From: ATX-6F1 sp943369485
GTDB lineage: Bacteria > Cyanobacteriota > Cyanobacteriia > PCC-6307 > Cyanobiaceae
Assembly (NCBI GenBank): GCA_943369485.1
Contig: CALRNH020000014.1
Coordinates: 30,763-94,762 of the forward strand
Direction: 5' to 3'
DNA: 64,000 nucleotides
A program made the position numbers and the translations under genes. The stretch's first letter is position 1. Each line of letters starts with the position of its first letter. The notes under the pieces are model-generated. The model had not been told where the DNA came from, made no database searches, and worked only from the letters and a program-made list of their open reading frames with translations. Shown piece after piece: positions 43,707-54,248 of this stretch.

Positions 43707-44303
43707 ATGGCTTCTCCGCCCTCCCGAACCCTGCCGAGCGCACCGGCCGAACGGCGCGCCACCCTGCTGGCATTGCTGGCCCGCAGGGCCTACCGCCACG
43801 GCCAGTTCACCCTCGCCTCCGGCCGCAGCAGCCACCACTACGTGAACTGCAAACCCGTGAGTCTCAATGGCTTCGGCCTCGCCCTGCTCTCCGCCGAACT
43901 GCTGGAGCGGGTGGAGCCGGAGGCGGTGGCGGTGGCGGGGCTGACCCTCGGGGCCGACCCCCTGGTGAGCGGGGTTGCTCTGGCCGCGGCCCTCTCGGGC
44001 CGCCCCCTCGATGCCCTGATCGTGCGCAAGGAGGCGAAAGGCCATGGCACCGGCGCCTGGCTGGAAGGGCCCTTGCCCGAAGCCGGCAGCCGCATCACGG
44101 TGCTCGAGGATGTGGTCACCAGCGGCGGCTCCTCCCTCAAGGCGGTTCGTCAGCTTCGGGAAGCCGGCTACCGGGTGGAGCGGGTGGTGACGATCGTCGA
44201 TCGCCAGGAGGGCGGTGAGGCGGCCATGGCCGACGCTGGACTGGAACTGGTCAGCCTCTATCGGCTCGATGAGGTGGCCGCCATGGCTGGCCAGCAACCG
44301 TGA
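43707..44303 (+). CDS. pyrE: Orotate phosphoribosyltransferase
   Basis: Transfers PRPP ribose to orotate in UMP synthesis. The PRPP loop is VLEDVVTSGGSSLKAV, and the FTLASGRSSHHYVNCK N-terminal hood and IVRKEAKGHGTG loop are typical. ATG 43707 gives 198 residues; the frame reaches 43611 but overlaps the divergent gene. Its stop overlaps the GTG start of ygfZ, so the two are coupled. Confidence 0.95.
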   Translation: MASPPSRTLPSAPAERRATLLALLARRAYRHGQFTLASGRSSHHYVNCKPVSLNGFGLALLSAELLERVEPEAVAVAGLTLGADPLVSGVALAAALSGRPLDALIVRKEAKGHGTGAWLEGPLPEAGSRITVLEDVVTSGGSSLKAVRQLREAGYRVERVVTIVDRQEGGEAAMADAGLELVSLYRLDEVAAMAGQQP

Positions 44304-45295
44304 GCGCCACCCCTTCCCCCTGGGCCTGGGAGCCAACCCGGCCCAGCCGCCTGGTGGAGTCCGTCAGCCTGATGCGCCTGGAAGGCCGAGACAGCCTGCG
44401 GGTGCTGCACGGCCAGACGAGCCAGGCGATCGAAGGGGCCAGGGCCGGCCAGCTGCTGGCCACCTGCGTCATCGGTCCCACCGCCCGCCTCAGGGGCCTG
44501 GCGGAGGTTCTGGTGGATGCGGGCGGGGCCTGGCTGCTGGTCACGGCCGGGGAGGGGGCACTCGTGCACCAGGCGCTCGATCGGGTGCTGTTCCCCGCCG
44601 ACCAGGTGACTCTGGGGCCAGTGGAAACGGCCACGCTGGTGACCCCCCTCGGGCCACCGCCTGCCGACCCCCTGCCCGCCGCTCCCGAGGGCCAGTGGGA
44701 GCATTTCGAGCGCGAAGGCCACCGAGGCTGGTTGCTGGGCCCACGGCTGCTCTGGGATGGGGGCCCCATGCTTGCGGACCCCTGGGAGGCCCTTTCTGCG
44801 CTCGATCCCGTTGAGCAGGAGCTGTGGCGGCTGCGCCAGGGCCTCCCCGCCGCCCCCGGTGAACTGAACGACGACACCAACCCCTTCGAGCTGGGGCTGG
44901 CCGATCGGGTCAGCCTCAGCAAGGGCTGCTACGTGGGCCAGGAGACCCTGGCCAAACTCAGCACCTACGACGGGGTCAAGCAACAGCTCAGGCGCTTCGC
45001 CGCCCTCCCGGGGGCCGAGGCGGCCGCCCTGGCGCCGGGCACCGTCCTGGTCACGGCGGCGGGTGAGCGGGCCGGGAAGATCAGCTCCTGCCTGGAGTTC
45101 ACGGCCAGCACAGGCGGGCCGAGCAAGGCTGCTGGAGGTCCATTGGTGGTCGGTCTGGCCCTGGTGCGCCGTCAGGCCCTGGCCGAACCCGTGCTCTGGG
45201 CGGGTGGACCTGCGGGCACTGGGTTAGCCCTGGAGCTCTCGTTGCCTGAGGCCTTCGTGGCCCCCCCTCTGGGGGCCGGCCGGCCGGCGCTCTGA
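44300..45295 (+). CDS. ygfZ: YgfZ/GcvT-domain folate-binding protein
   Basis: A tetrahydrofolate-dependent factor needed for some Fe-S enzymes. The family signature KGCYVGQE is present at about residues 212-219 in VSLSKGCYVGQETLAKLSTY, and the N-terminal half has the GcvT-like fold (LEGRDSLRVLHGQTSQAI). The 331-residue length is normal. It begins with GTG overlapping the pyrE stop. Confidence 0.9.
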   Translation: MSATPSPWAWEPTRPSRLVESVSLMRLEGRDSLRVLHGQTSQAIEGARAGQLLATCVIGPTARLRGLAEVLVDAGGAWLLVTAGEGALVHQALDRVLFPADQVTLGPVETATLVTPLGPPPADPLPAAPEGQWEHFEREGHRGWLLGPRLLWDGGPMLADPWEALSALDPVEQELWRLRQGLPAAPGELNDDTNPFELGLADRVSLSKGCYVGQETLAKLSTYDGVKQQLRRFAALPGAEAAALAPGTVLVTAAGERAGKISSCLEFTASTGGPSKAAGGPLVVGLALVRRQALAEPVLWAGGPAGTGLALELSLPEAFVAPPLGAGRPAL

Positions 45296-45317
45296 ACAAC
45301 TCCAGGCGCCCGCCCCG

Positions 45318-46781
45318 TCAGCCCTTGATGTCCTGCTCCAGCAACCACTGGGCCACCCGCCAGGTGGCCAGGCCGTCGTCGTGGTTGTAGCGGAAGATCC
45401 GGCGCAGATGGTGGTGGCTGCCCCGGGGGGCGGTGGCCGTTCCCGAGCGCCACTGCCGCCACCAGAGCAGGCAGCGTGCCCCATCCACTCCCTTCTGACT
45501 CCAGTGGAACCCAAGCCAGCCGGCCACCGCCTTGAGCCCGTAGCTGTTCACCGGCAATAGCCAATGGCGCCGCAGCCGCTGGTGCAGATCCAGGCAGCGG
45601 GCCCGCAGGGCCTCCAGCTCGGCGTCGCCGGCCCCCTGGCGCTGGGCCAGGCGCACCAGGGCCAGCGACTCGGTCTCGCCGTAATGGAGCACCGGCCAGC
45701 CGGGGTAGCGCGCCAGCAGGCGCTGGAGGCGCTGCCACAGGCGCGCTTCACCGTGCTCGTAGAGCGCCATCAGGGGGTGGTAGGGGGCGGCGTCGGCATC
45801 GCCCCAGCCACCTGGTCCCCGCTCCAGGCGCAGGAATCCGTGCAGAAAATCATCGCGGGCATCGGGATCCGATTCGATGTCGTAGATCAGCACCCCCGGC
45901 GCCGACTCCAGCTCCGGCAGGGCGGGCCCGGCCACCAGGCGCCGCGGAACCCCCGATTGCTGCACCCGGGCCTGGGCGACCAGCTGGGCCGCCACCTCCC
46001 GGTGCTGCTCCCCGTGCACCTCAAGGGCGTCCGCCAGCTGCTCGGGATCGGCCGCCGCCAGGTCGGCGAGCCGCGGCATCCCCAGCTCCATCAGCAGCTC
46101 CCGGCGCTTGGCGCCGATGCCGCTCACCTCGCTGAGATGCCCCTCCGCCGCCGCCTCGCGCCCGCAGAAGCCCCGCCAGCTGCAAAGGGTGCATTTCTTA
46201 CGGTCGGTGGTCAGCGGCGGCATCGGCCCGGCGCCGAGCTCCTCACCCATGCGCAGCAGCTGTGAGTCCAGCTGGCGCTCCAGGGCTGGGGTCAGAGCCA
46301 GCCGTTCCTGCTCCAGCGCGCCACCTGAAACCGCCACCACCAGCGCGTGGCCCACAGGCCCCTGTTGGGTCTGGGCCAGAAGCCGGCCCCAGAGACTCAA
46401 CGTGAGCCGATGTTCGCGGGTGAGGCGGCGGCCCTGGCGGGCGATCACCGGCCGGTAGGCCCAGCCCCCCCAGCGGCTGTGTCCCTCCACCCGCTGGAGC
46501 AGGGGAGGATGGGCCTCCAGCTCCAGGCCCCCAGGCCCTGGGCCCCTCAAGCGCAGGCCCACCACCGCCTCGGCCCCTTCAGCGCAGGCCGCTTGGCCAT
46601 GGCGGGGGCGCTTCGGGATCAGGGCCGCAAAGCTGCGGAATTGATCCTCCAGTTGCAGGCTGCGGTGGGCGGTCCAGAGCCGCTCGGAGCCCTCCCCGTG
46701 CCGATCCAGCCAGGCGCGGCGATGGCAACGCAGCCAGCCACGCAGCAGACGATCGGTGATCGGTGACCGGTCGTTCGACAT
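45318..46781 (-). CDS. TM0106-family RecB-like nuclease with RNase H-like domain
   Basis: A two-domain protein of 487 residues. The N-terminal RecB-type PD-(D/E)XK-like domain ends with a cysteine cluster, KKCTLCSWRGFC, likely part of a 4Fe-4S site, followed by a helix-hairpin-helix-like region (SGIGAKRRELLMELG). The C-terminal domain begins with VLIYDIESDPD, the DxE motif of a DnaQ/RNase H-like exonuclease fold, and includes VLHYGETES and a final YNHDDGLAT Asp. Substrate unknown. Start taken at ATG 46781, near MSNDRSP. Confidence 0.82.
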   Translation of the reverse strand: MSNDRSPITDRLLRGWLRCHRRAWLDRHGEGSERLWTAHRSLQLEDQFRSFAALIPKRPRHGQAACAEGAEAVVGLRLRGPGPGGLELEAHPPLLQRVEGHSRWGGWAYRPVIARQGRRLTREHRLTLSLWGRLLAQTQQGPVGHALVVAVSGGALEQERLALTPALERQLDSQLLRMGEELGAGPMPPLTTDRKKCTLCSWRGFCGREAAAEGHLSEVSGIGAKRRELLMELGMPRLADLAAADPEQLADALEVHGEQHREVAAQLVAQARVQQSGVPRRLVAGPALPELESAPGVLIYDIESDPDARDDFLHGFLRLERGPGGWGDADAAPYHPLMALYEHGEARLWQRLQRLLARYPGWPVLHYGETESLALVRLAQRQGAGDAELEALRARCLDLHQRLRRHWLLPVNSYGLKAVAGWLGFHWSQKGVDGARCLLWWRQWRSGTATAPRGSHHHLRRIFRYNHDDGLATWRVAQWLLEQDIKG

Positions 46782-46895
46782 GGATGGCCCCATCGGCGCA
46801 CGCTACGGCGGCCGGTGGCCTGCCACCAGGCCGGCACTCCGGAGCCCACATCCCCCCCCGGCAGCTGCTACGGCTAGGCCAGCGCATCACCAACG

Positions 46896-48347
46896 ATGGC
46901 CTCTGCCCCCCTGCCCCTGGTCCCCAGCCCGATCGCCTTCGGCACCGATGGCTGGCGGGGCATCCTTGGGGTGGACATCACCATCGAACGCCTGCTGAGC
47001 GTGGCCGCGGCGGCCGCTCGGGAATTGGAGCATTCCGCCCCGGAGGGACTGGAAAGCCGGGAGGTGGTGATCGGCTACGACCGTCGATTCATGGCGCCGG
47101 AGTTCGCCGCCGCCATCGCCGCGGCCGTGCGCGGCGCCGATCTGGAGCCCGTGCTCACGGACACCCCGGTGCCCACCCCCGCCTGCAGCTGGGCGGTGGT
47201 GGAACGCGCGGCCCTCGGGGCGCTCGTGATCACCGCCAGCCACAACCCGCCCGAATGGCTCGGGCTGAAGATCAAGGGCCACTTCGGCGGCTCGGTCGAG
47301 GGGGATTTCACCGCCCGGGTGGAGCGGCGTCTGGCGGCGGGGGGGCTGACGGTGCCGATCGAGGGCGACACCCCCTTGATCGATGGCTGGGGCGGCTACC
47401 TCGAGGGCCTGCGTCGCCAGGTGAACACCACCGCCCTGGCGGTGGGGCTGGCTGAGCTGGGCCTGAAGGTGATCGTCGATCCGATGCACGGCTCGGCCGC
47501 CGGCGGCCTTGGCGCTCTGCTGGGCGGGGGGATCAGCGAGATCCACTCAGCGCGGGATCCCCTGTTCGGCGGCCACCCACCCGAACCCCTGGCCCCCTAT
47601 CTCCAGGAGCTGATCACCCAGGTGAAAGCCAGCACCGCCGCCGGCCAGCCGGCGGTGGGGATCGTCTTCGATGGCGATGGCGACCGCATCGCCGCCATCG
47701 ACGAGCAAGGCCGCTACTGCAGCACCCAACTGCTGATGCCCCTGCTGATCGACCACCTGGCCCGGGCCCGGGCGCTTCCGGGGAAGGTGATCAAGACCGT
47801 GAGCGGCTCGGATCTGATGGCAGCCGTGGCCGAAGACCTGGGCCGCGACGTGATCGAAAAGCCCGTGGGCTTCAAGTACATCGCCAGCGAAATGCTCACC
47901 GGCGAGGTGCTGATCGGCGGCGAGGAATCTGGTGGGGTGGGCTTCGGCCTCCACCTGCCCGAGCGCGATGCCCTGCTCGTCGCCCTGCTGCTGGTGGAGG
48001 CCCTGGTGGAGGGGGGCCTGCCCCTGGGGGCCCGCCTCGATGCCCTGCAACAGCGCTGCGGGGGGGCCAGCGCCTACGACCGCCTCGATCTGCGCCTCAA
48101 GGACATGGCCAGCCGAGCCAGACTCGAGCGGCAGCTGGCCGAAGCGCCCCCCTCCGAGGTGGCCGGCGCGGCCGTGCGGGAGGTGATCCGCACCGATGGC
48201 GTCAAGTTGCGACTTGGCCCGAGCCACTGGCTGATGCTGCGCTTCTCCGGCACCGAACCGCTGCTGCGGTTGTACTGCGAAGCGCCCACCGAGGAACGGG
48301 TGGCCCAGGTGCTGAGCTGGGCACGGGCGCTGGCGGAGCAGGCATGA
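46896..48347 (+). CDS. Phosphoglucomutase/phosphomannomutase family protein
   Basis: An alpha-D-phosphohexomutase of 483 residues with four domains. The catalytic serine is in VITASHNPPEWLG (Ser115), the metal loop in FDGDGDRIAAID, the sugar-binding loop in GEESGGVGFG and the phosphate loop in RFSGTEPLLRLY. Substrate (glucose-, mannose- or glucosamine-phosphate) cannot be told from motifs. Its stop overlaps the rdgB ATG (ATGA). Confidence 0.93.
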   Translation: MASAPLPLVPSPIAFGTDGWRGILGVDITIERLLSVAAAAARELEHSAPEGLESREVVIGYDRRFMAPEFAAAIAAAVRGADLEPVLTDTPVPTPACSWAVVERAALGALVITASHNPPEWLGLKIKGHFGGSVEGDFTARVERRLAAGGLTVPIEGDTPLIDGWGGYLEGLRRQVNTTALAVGLAELGLKVIVDPMHGSAAGGLGALLGGGISEIHSARDPLFGGHPPEPLAPYLQELITQVKASTAAGQPAVGIVFDGDGDRIAAIDEQGRYCSTQLLMPLLIDHLARARALPGKVIKTVSGSDLMAAVAEDLGRDVIEKPVGFKYIASEMLTGEVLIGGEESGGVGFGLHLPERDALLVALLLVEALVEGGLPLGARLDALQQRCGGASAYDRLDLRLKDMASRARLERQLAEAPPSEVAGAAVREVIRTDGVKLRLGPSHWLMLRFSGTEPLLRLYCEAPTEERVAQVLSWARALAEQA

Positions 48348-48967
48348 GCGCCGAGAACGGGTTCCAGCTCGGCCCCACGGTGCTGGTGATCGCCAGCGGC
48401 AACGCCGGCAAGCTGCGGGAATTCACAGCCCTGCTGGGGGATCTGAACCTGGAGCTTCAGCCCCAGCCGGCGGGCCTGGAGGTGGAGGAAACGGGCGACA
48501 GCTTCGCGGCCAACGCCCGCCTCAAGGCCGAAGCGGTGGCCCGGGCCACGGGCCACTGGGCCCTGGCCGACGACTCCGGCCTCAGCGTGGAGGCCCTCGG
48601 CGGCGCCCCCGGCATTCACTCGGCCCGCTATGCCAGCGACGATGGCGCGCGCATCGCGCGGCTGCTGAGAGAACTTGAAGCGGCCGGCAGCCCCGCAGCG
48701 CCAGCCCATCGCCGCGCCCAGTTCACGGCGGCCCTGGCGCTGGCGGATCCCAGGGGCCAAACGGTGCTGGAGGTGGAGGGGAGCTGCCCGGGGGAGATCC
48801 TCGAGGCGCCCCGGGGCGATCGGGGCTTCGGCTACGACCCGATCTTCTGGGTACCCGAGGCGGCCCTGACCTTCGCCGAGATGGACCCGGAGCTCAAGCG
48901 GCGCCTGGGCCACCGCGGCCGGGCCCTGCAGGCGCTCCTGCCGTTGCTGCAGCCACTGCTGGGGTGA
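48344..48967 (+). CDS. rdgB: Non-canonical purine NTP pyrophosphatase (RdgB/HAM1)
   Basis: Removes dITP, XTP and similar nucleotides. The substrate loop VIASGNAGKLREF, the catalytic acid segment ALADDSGLSVEALGGAPG, the HSARYA loop and GFGYDPIFWVPE are present. The length of 207 residues is slightly long due to an N-terminal extension. It is translationally coupled to the upstream phosphohexomutase gene. Confidence 0.95.
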   Translation: MSAENGFQLGPTVLVIASGNAGKLREFTALLGDLNLELQPQPAGLEVEETGDSFAANARLKAEAVARATGHWALADDSGLSVEALGGAPGIHSARYASDDGARIARLLRELEAAGSPAAPAHRRAQFTAALALADPRGQTVLEVEGSCPGEILEAPRGDRGFGYDPIFWVPEAALTFAEMDPELKRRLGHRGRALQALLPLLQPLLG

Positions 48968-49087
48968 TCGCGGCTGAGCCAGGCCCTGGCCGGCCATGTC
49001 ACCCTGCAGCGAGATGAGCGCTGAGAGCTGGCCGAACTTGCGGCCAACCTGCTCTGAGCCCAACGAGGACCTTGGCCGAGGATCGCC

Positions 49088-49732
49088 TTGAATCAAGCTT
49101 CGGAACCAAGCCTTTCCTCCCCCAGCTCTGCTGCCATGCCGGAGGCCGATCCGCTTCGCTCACCCCCAAGCCGCCGCGATCAGATCGAGCGGGTGGCAGG
49201 TGCTGCGCTGGGATTCACGCTGGCCTTTCTGGTCGTCGGCCGGTTGGAGACGGTTCCCTCCACCCTGGTGAGCTCGATCACCCTGGCCGGTGGCGCCTCG
49301 ATGGCCGGGCGGGTGGCCCGCCCCCTGCGCTGGTGGGCCCTGCTGGGGGCGGCGGCCGGGTGTGTGCTCGGCACCGCCGGGGTGCTGGCCGGGGCCCTGC
49401 AGGAGAGCGAGCCCCAGGCCAACCTTTCCGCACGGGCGATTTCCGTGTTCCTTCTCGCCGTCGCTGGTGCCCTGGCCGGCCATGGCTTCAGCACCACCCC
49501 TTCCCTGTCGGATCGCCAGCCGAAAGACCTTTTGCGCTCAGCCAGTGCCCTCACCACCGGCCTGTTCGCGGTGCTCGTCACCCTCACCTTCATCCATGGG
49601 GGGCTCGATACCGCCCGCACCTTCTCCAGCCGCTTGAGCACCTCGCTCACCATCCTGGTGGCCTCCCTGAGCGTGCCGGGCTGGCTCATCCACCTGCTCA
49701 CGCATCCCCGCCACCGCAAGGGTCATGGCTGA
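49088..49732 (+). CDS. Polytopic membrane protein, unknown
   Basis: A 214-residue protein with a polar N-terminus (about 1-35) and about six hydrophobic spans: LGFTLAFLVVGRL, STLVSSITLAGGAS, WWALLGAAAGCVLGTAGVL, ISVFLLAVAGALAG, LTTGLFAVLVTLTFI and LTILVASLSVPGWLI. I recognise no family. Its last 8 bp overlap the start of the DUF1622 gene, so it heads a run of three overlapping membrane-protein genes. Function unknown. Confidence 0.65.
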   Translation: MNQASEPSLSSPSSAAMPEADPLRSPPSRRDQIERVAGAALGFTLAFLVVGRLETVPSTLVSSITLAGGASMAGRVARPLRWWALLGAAAGCVLGTAGVLAGALQESEPQANLSARAISVFLLAVAGALAGHGFSTTPSLSDRQPKDLLRSASALTTGLFAVLVTLTFIHGGLDTARTFSSRLSTSLTILVASLSVPGWLIHLLTHPRHRKGHG

Positions 49733-50117
49733 ATCCGCCGAGAGTCTGTTGCTGGTGCTGGCCGGCGGCCTGCGCTTCGTGCTGGAAGCCCTCTCCGTCG
49801 CCACGGTGCTGCTGGGCCTGCTGGCCACCGCCTCCCAGTTGCTGGGCCATTCGCTGGTTCGCCGTCGCCAGCGCCGCTCCCTCGCCGCAGCGCGACTCAC
49901 CTTCGGCAGCTGGCTGTCGATGGCCCTGGAGTTCCAGCTCGGCGCCGACATCGTCGCCACCACCACCACCCCGTCGGGCCCCAACCTGGCTCAACTGGCG
50001 GTGGTGGCCGTGATCCGCACCTTCCTCAACGTCTTCCTTGCGCGGGAGCTTGAGGCCGAGACCCGGCTCGAGCGGGAGTCGGCCACTGGGCCAGGTCAGG
50101 GAGAATCACCCCCATGA
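49725..50117 (+). CDS. DUF1622 family membrane protein
   Basis: A 130-residue protein with two to three hydrophobic spans. LTFGSWLSMALEFQLGADIVATT and LAVVAVIRTFLNVFLARELE match the DUF1622 core. It overlaps both the upstream unknown membrane gene and the downstream DUF202 gene by a few bases, a tight translational unit. Function unknown. Confidence 0.85.
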   Translation: MAESAESLLLVLAGGLRFVLEALSVATVLLGLLATASQLLGHSLVRRRQRRSLAAARLTFGSWLSMALEFQLGADIVATTTTPSGPNLAQLAVVAVIRTFLNVFLARELEAETRLERESATGPGQGESPP

Positions 50118-50497
50118 ACCTCACCAACGAGCTGGCCAAGCAGCGCAACCGCGACGCGGCGGAGCGCACCTTGATGGCCTGGATCCGCACCTGTCTCTCA
50201 CTGATCAGTTTCGGGTTCGGCCTCGACAAGATCGTCGCCGCCATCAAGAGCCAGGGCGACGCTGTCGTCGGCCACGCAGGCCTGGGGGTGCGGCTGGTGT
50301 CGATGGCCTTCGTGCTCACCGGCATGGTCGCGATGGCCTCGGCCACGCTCCAGCACCGGCGTGATCTGCGTCGCCTCAACAGCGACGCGTTTGTGTATCG
50401 CGAGCAGCGCTCGATCGCCACCGCCACGGCCGTGAGCCTCACCCTGATCGGCGCCGTCGCCCTGGCGATGCTGGCCTACGGGGGGCTGGCGCTCTGA
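50114..50497 (+). CDS. DUF202 (YidH-type) membrane protein
   Basis: A 127-residue protein with the DUF202 N-terminal signature LAKQRNRDAAERTLMAWIRTCLS and three spans. E. coli YidH and YidG belong to this family and have no firm function. Its start overlaps the DUF1622 stop by four bases. The BASS carrier gene follows after 37 bp. Confidence 0.85.
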   Translation: MNLTNELAKQRNRDAAERTLMAWIRTCLSLISFGFGLDKIVAAIKSQGDAVVGHAGLGVRLVSMAFVLTGMVAMASATLQHRRDLRRLNSDAFVYREQRSIATATAVSLTLIGAVALAMLAYGGLAL

Positions 50498-50534
50498 GGC
50501 TTCGCACCTTCTCCCTTTATTCCCCAAGATCTCC

Positions 50535-51401
50535 ATGGCCCAGGCCACAGCCGCACTCGTCGGTCTCACCCTGTTCACGATCATGTTCGCCCTCGGCCTG
50601 GGGTTGCAACTGGATGCGATCGCCCAACTGCGCCATCGACCCGCCCTGGTGATCCGGGTGCTGATCGGCTCCTGTGTGCTGGTGCCACTGGTGGCGCTGG
50701 TGCTGATGAAGCTGCCCCTGAGCTTCGCCCTCTCGAAATCGGCCCGCTTTGGCATCGCCCTGATGGCGGCCTGCCCGAGTGCCCCGCTCACCCTGCGCAA
50801 GGCCGGCAAGACGGGGGGCGATCGCCAGCTGGCGGCCGTGCTCCAGGCCTGCGCGGCTGTGGCCGCGATCGTTTCGATTCCCCTGCTCGCTGATCTGTTC
50901 CGGTCTTCGTTCGGCATCGACGGCTGGGACATCCGCCCCCGGGAGGTGGCCCTGCAGGTGGGCCAGGCCCAGGTGCTGCCGCTGCTGGCCGGCCTGCTGC
51001 TGAGGCGCTGGAAGCCCGAATGGGTGGCGCGGCTGGAGGGGGCCCTCGACAAGCTCGCCAACGGCCTGTTCCTGCTGCTGATCGTGTTGGTGCTGATCAA
51101 GACGGGCCCTTTGCTGGTGCCGTTCGTGGCCTCCAACGGCCTGGCCCTTGGCTTCATGGCGGTGATGGTGGCCGCGGCCCTGGCCATCGGCTACTTCATG
51201 GCTGGCCCTGAGCCTCGCGAGCGCACCACGGTGGCCCTGGTCACATCGATGCGCAACCCGGGCCTGGCGCTGCTGTTCGCCACCACCTACGGCACCGGGA
51301 TGCCCGGCCTGAAGCTGGCCGTCCTTGCCTACCTGCTGGTCACCGTGCTGCTTTCGATTCCCTTCCTGCGCTGGCGCAGCGCCCAGCTGCGAACGGCTTG
51401 A
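50535..51401 (+). CDS. Bile acid:sodium symporter (BASS) family transporter
   Basis: A 288-residue carrier with about nine or ten spans of the NTCP/ASBT fold. Typical features are an N-terminal LGLQLDAIAQL, the central region ACPSAPLTLRKAG in place of the family's CCPGG-like unwound helix, and VALVTSMRNPGLALLFATT. Cyanobacterial members move organic anions or act as Na-dependent carriers; the substrate is unknown. The gene is convergent with the MscS gene across a 4-bp gap. Confidence 0.83.
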   Translation: MAQATAALVGLTLFTIMFALGLGLQLDAIAQLRHRPALVIRVLIGSCVLVPLVALVLMKLPLSFALSKSARFGIALMAACPSAPLTLRKAGKTGGDRQLAAVLQACAAVAAIVSIPLLADLFRSSFGIDGWDIRPREVALQVGQAQVLPLLAGLLLRRWKPEWVARLEGALDKLANGLFLLLIVLVLIKTGPLLVPFVASNGLALGFMAVMVAAALAIGYFMAGPEPRERTTVALVTSMRNPGLALLFATTYGTGMPGLKLAVLAYLLVTVLLSIPFLRWRSAQLRTA

Positions 51402-51405
51402 GCCT

Positions 51406-53115
51406 TCAACCGGCGCCGGGCGGAGTGGGGGACGGGTTGCCGAAAGACTCAGGCGGCCAGGGGGGCACCGTGCGGCCGTTGCCGTTGCGCATGGCGTGGT
51501 AACCCGGCGACAGGATCTCGACACCGGCGCCAGCGAACTGATCCTGGATGGCCCCCAGCAGGTCGGAGAGGGTGCGGCGGTAGGTCTCCACATCGCTTAC
51601 GAAGGCGTTGAGCTCGTAGCTGATGTGGAAGTCGTTCAGTGAGGTCTGGAGCACGAACGGGGGCCTCTCCTGGCTGATGCCTGCGGTGGCGCCGGCCGCA
51701 TCCAGCATCAGCCGGTGAACCTGGCGCCAGGGCACGTCGTAGCCGATGGTGACGGTGGTGGCGATCACCACCGGCTCGGCGATCTCCCGGCGCGCCAGGC
51801 TGTAATTGACGATCGAGGCCCCCAGCACGGTGGCGTTGGGGATGCTCACCACCTCATTGCGGGGGGTGCGCAGGCGGGTCACCAGCAGGGCGGAGTCGTG
51901 AACGATGCCGACGGTGCCGTTGATGCTGACCCGGTCGCCTTCCTGGTAGGCCCTGGTGTAGGTGAGCATCAGTCCGCCGATCAGGTTGGCGGCCACGGCA
52001 CTGGAGCCCAGGGCCGCCAGCACCCCCACGAACAGACCGGCCCCCTGGAAGGCCTTGCTGTTGGCCCCCGGGATGTACGGGTAGGCCAGCACGACGCCGA
52101 GCAGCAGGATGCCGATCCCCACCAGCCGGGCCGTGGGCCGGGCCCATTCCGGATAGAACCAGCGCAGGCGCAGGTTGCCCAGCTCCACCGCCCGGAACCA
52201 GGCGTTGCTGGCCCGCATCAGCAGCACGCTGAGGGCCAGGATCACCACGACGGAGATGAGGTCGGGGATGGCCCTCGAAAAGGCCTGGGCGCCTCCTAGC
52301 ACCAGGCCGGTGATCTGGCCCTGAAGGGTTTCGGAGAGGCCCTGGGTGGGGGGGAACAGCCCCAGGAACAGGGGGATGGAGAGGTAACTGACCAGCAGCA
52401 GCACGGCCCCGTGCACGATCCGGCGCAGGGGATCAAGAACACTGCGCACCTGATCGGCGGTCAGCCACTCGTTACCCCCCACCTGCAGTCCCCGGATCCG
52501 ATGGTTGGCGGGGTCGTTGATCCAGCGCTCCAGGCGCCGGTTCAGGGCCATCTGTCCCCGCAGCCAGAGGATGTAGAAGCCCAGGGCCAGCAGAGCCAGG
52601 GCGGTGCCCCGCAGCCAGTCGGAGCGCCGGTGGGTTTGCCGATAGCGAACGATGGCCCCGCGGATCTGCTCCAGGTAGCGCTGGGCCAGCTGCTGGCGGC
52701 TGATCTGAAAGCGGGCCGCGTTGCGGTCGTCCACCGAGATCCTGGGCTCGAACACGTCGCCCCGCATCACGCCGATGGTGGTGTAGGGCGGGTCCTCCTG
52801 CACGACGATCTGGGCGGGCTCGATCGAGTAGTTGGCGGCCAGCTCGGCCAGCCGCTGGCTGCCCCGCCGCGCCATCTGCGCCGGGCTCTGGGCACCGACG
52901 CCGGCCCGGATTTCCAGCACCCGGCGGCCATCCAGTTCGATGAAGGCCGGCGGGGGAATGGTCTTCTGGGCGGAAGCGGAGGCCGGAGTCGGGGCGTCAA
53001 CCGCCTGGGCCAGGGGGGCCGCCATCAGCAGCTGCGTCGCCAGCAAAGCGGCCAACAGGGGCAGTAGAAAACGCCGGCAACGGGCGCGCAGGCCCCAAGG
53101 CTCGGAGTGGCCCAC
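51406..53115 (-). CDS. Mechanosensitive ion channel, MscS family
   Basis: A 569-residue channel with a cleavable or anchoring signal (about 15-38), a periplasmic domain (about 55-160) and several spans, then the MscS pore helix region GSSAVAANLIGGLML, the beta domain (EGDRVSINGTVGIVHDSALLV) and IPNATVLGASIVNYSLA. It protects against osmotic downshock. The C-terminal alpha/beta domain (PWRQVHRLMLDAAG) is present. Large N-terminal extension suggests an MscK/YbdG-like subtype. Confidence 0.92.
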   Translation of the reverse strand: MGHSEPWGLRARCRRFLLPLLAALLATQLLMAAPLAQAVDAPTPASASAQKTIPPPAFIELDGRRVLEIRAGVGAQSPAQMARRGSQRLAELAANYSIEPAQIVVQEDPPYTTIGVMRGDVFEPRISVDDRNAARFQISRQQLAQRYLEQIRGAIVRYRQTHRRSDWLRGTALALLALGFYILWLRGQMALNRRLERWINDPANHRIRGLQVGGNEWLTADQVRSVLDPLRRIVHGAVLLLVSYLSIPLFLGLFPPTQGLSETLQGQITGLVLGGAQAFSRAIPDLISVVVILALSVLLMRASNAWFRAVELGNLRLRWFYPEWARPTARLVGIGILLLGVVLAYPYIPGANSKAFQGAGLFVGVLAALGSSAVAANLIGGLMLTYTRAYQEGDRVSINGTVGIVHDSALLVTRLRTPRNEVVSIPNATVLGASIVNYSLARREIAEPVVIATTVTIGYDVPWRQVHRLMLDAAGATAGISQERPPFVLQTSLNDFHISYELNAFVSDVETYRRTLSDLLGAIQDQFAGAGVEILSPGYHAMRNGNGRTVPPWPPESFGNPSPTPPGAG

Positions 53116-53156
53116 GATGTTCCGTTACGACGGTCCTGGGACCCTATCTTCCCGGA

Positions 53157-54222
<1,066 letters not shown>

Positions 54223-54248
<26 letters not shown>

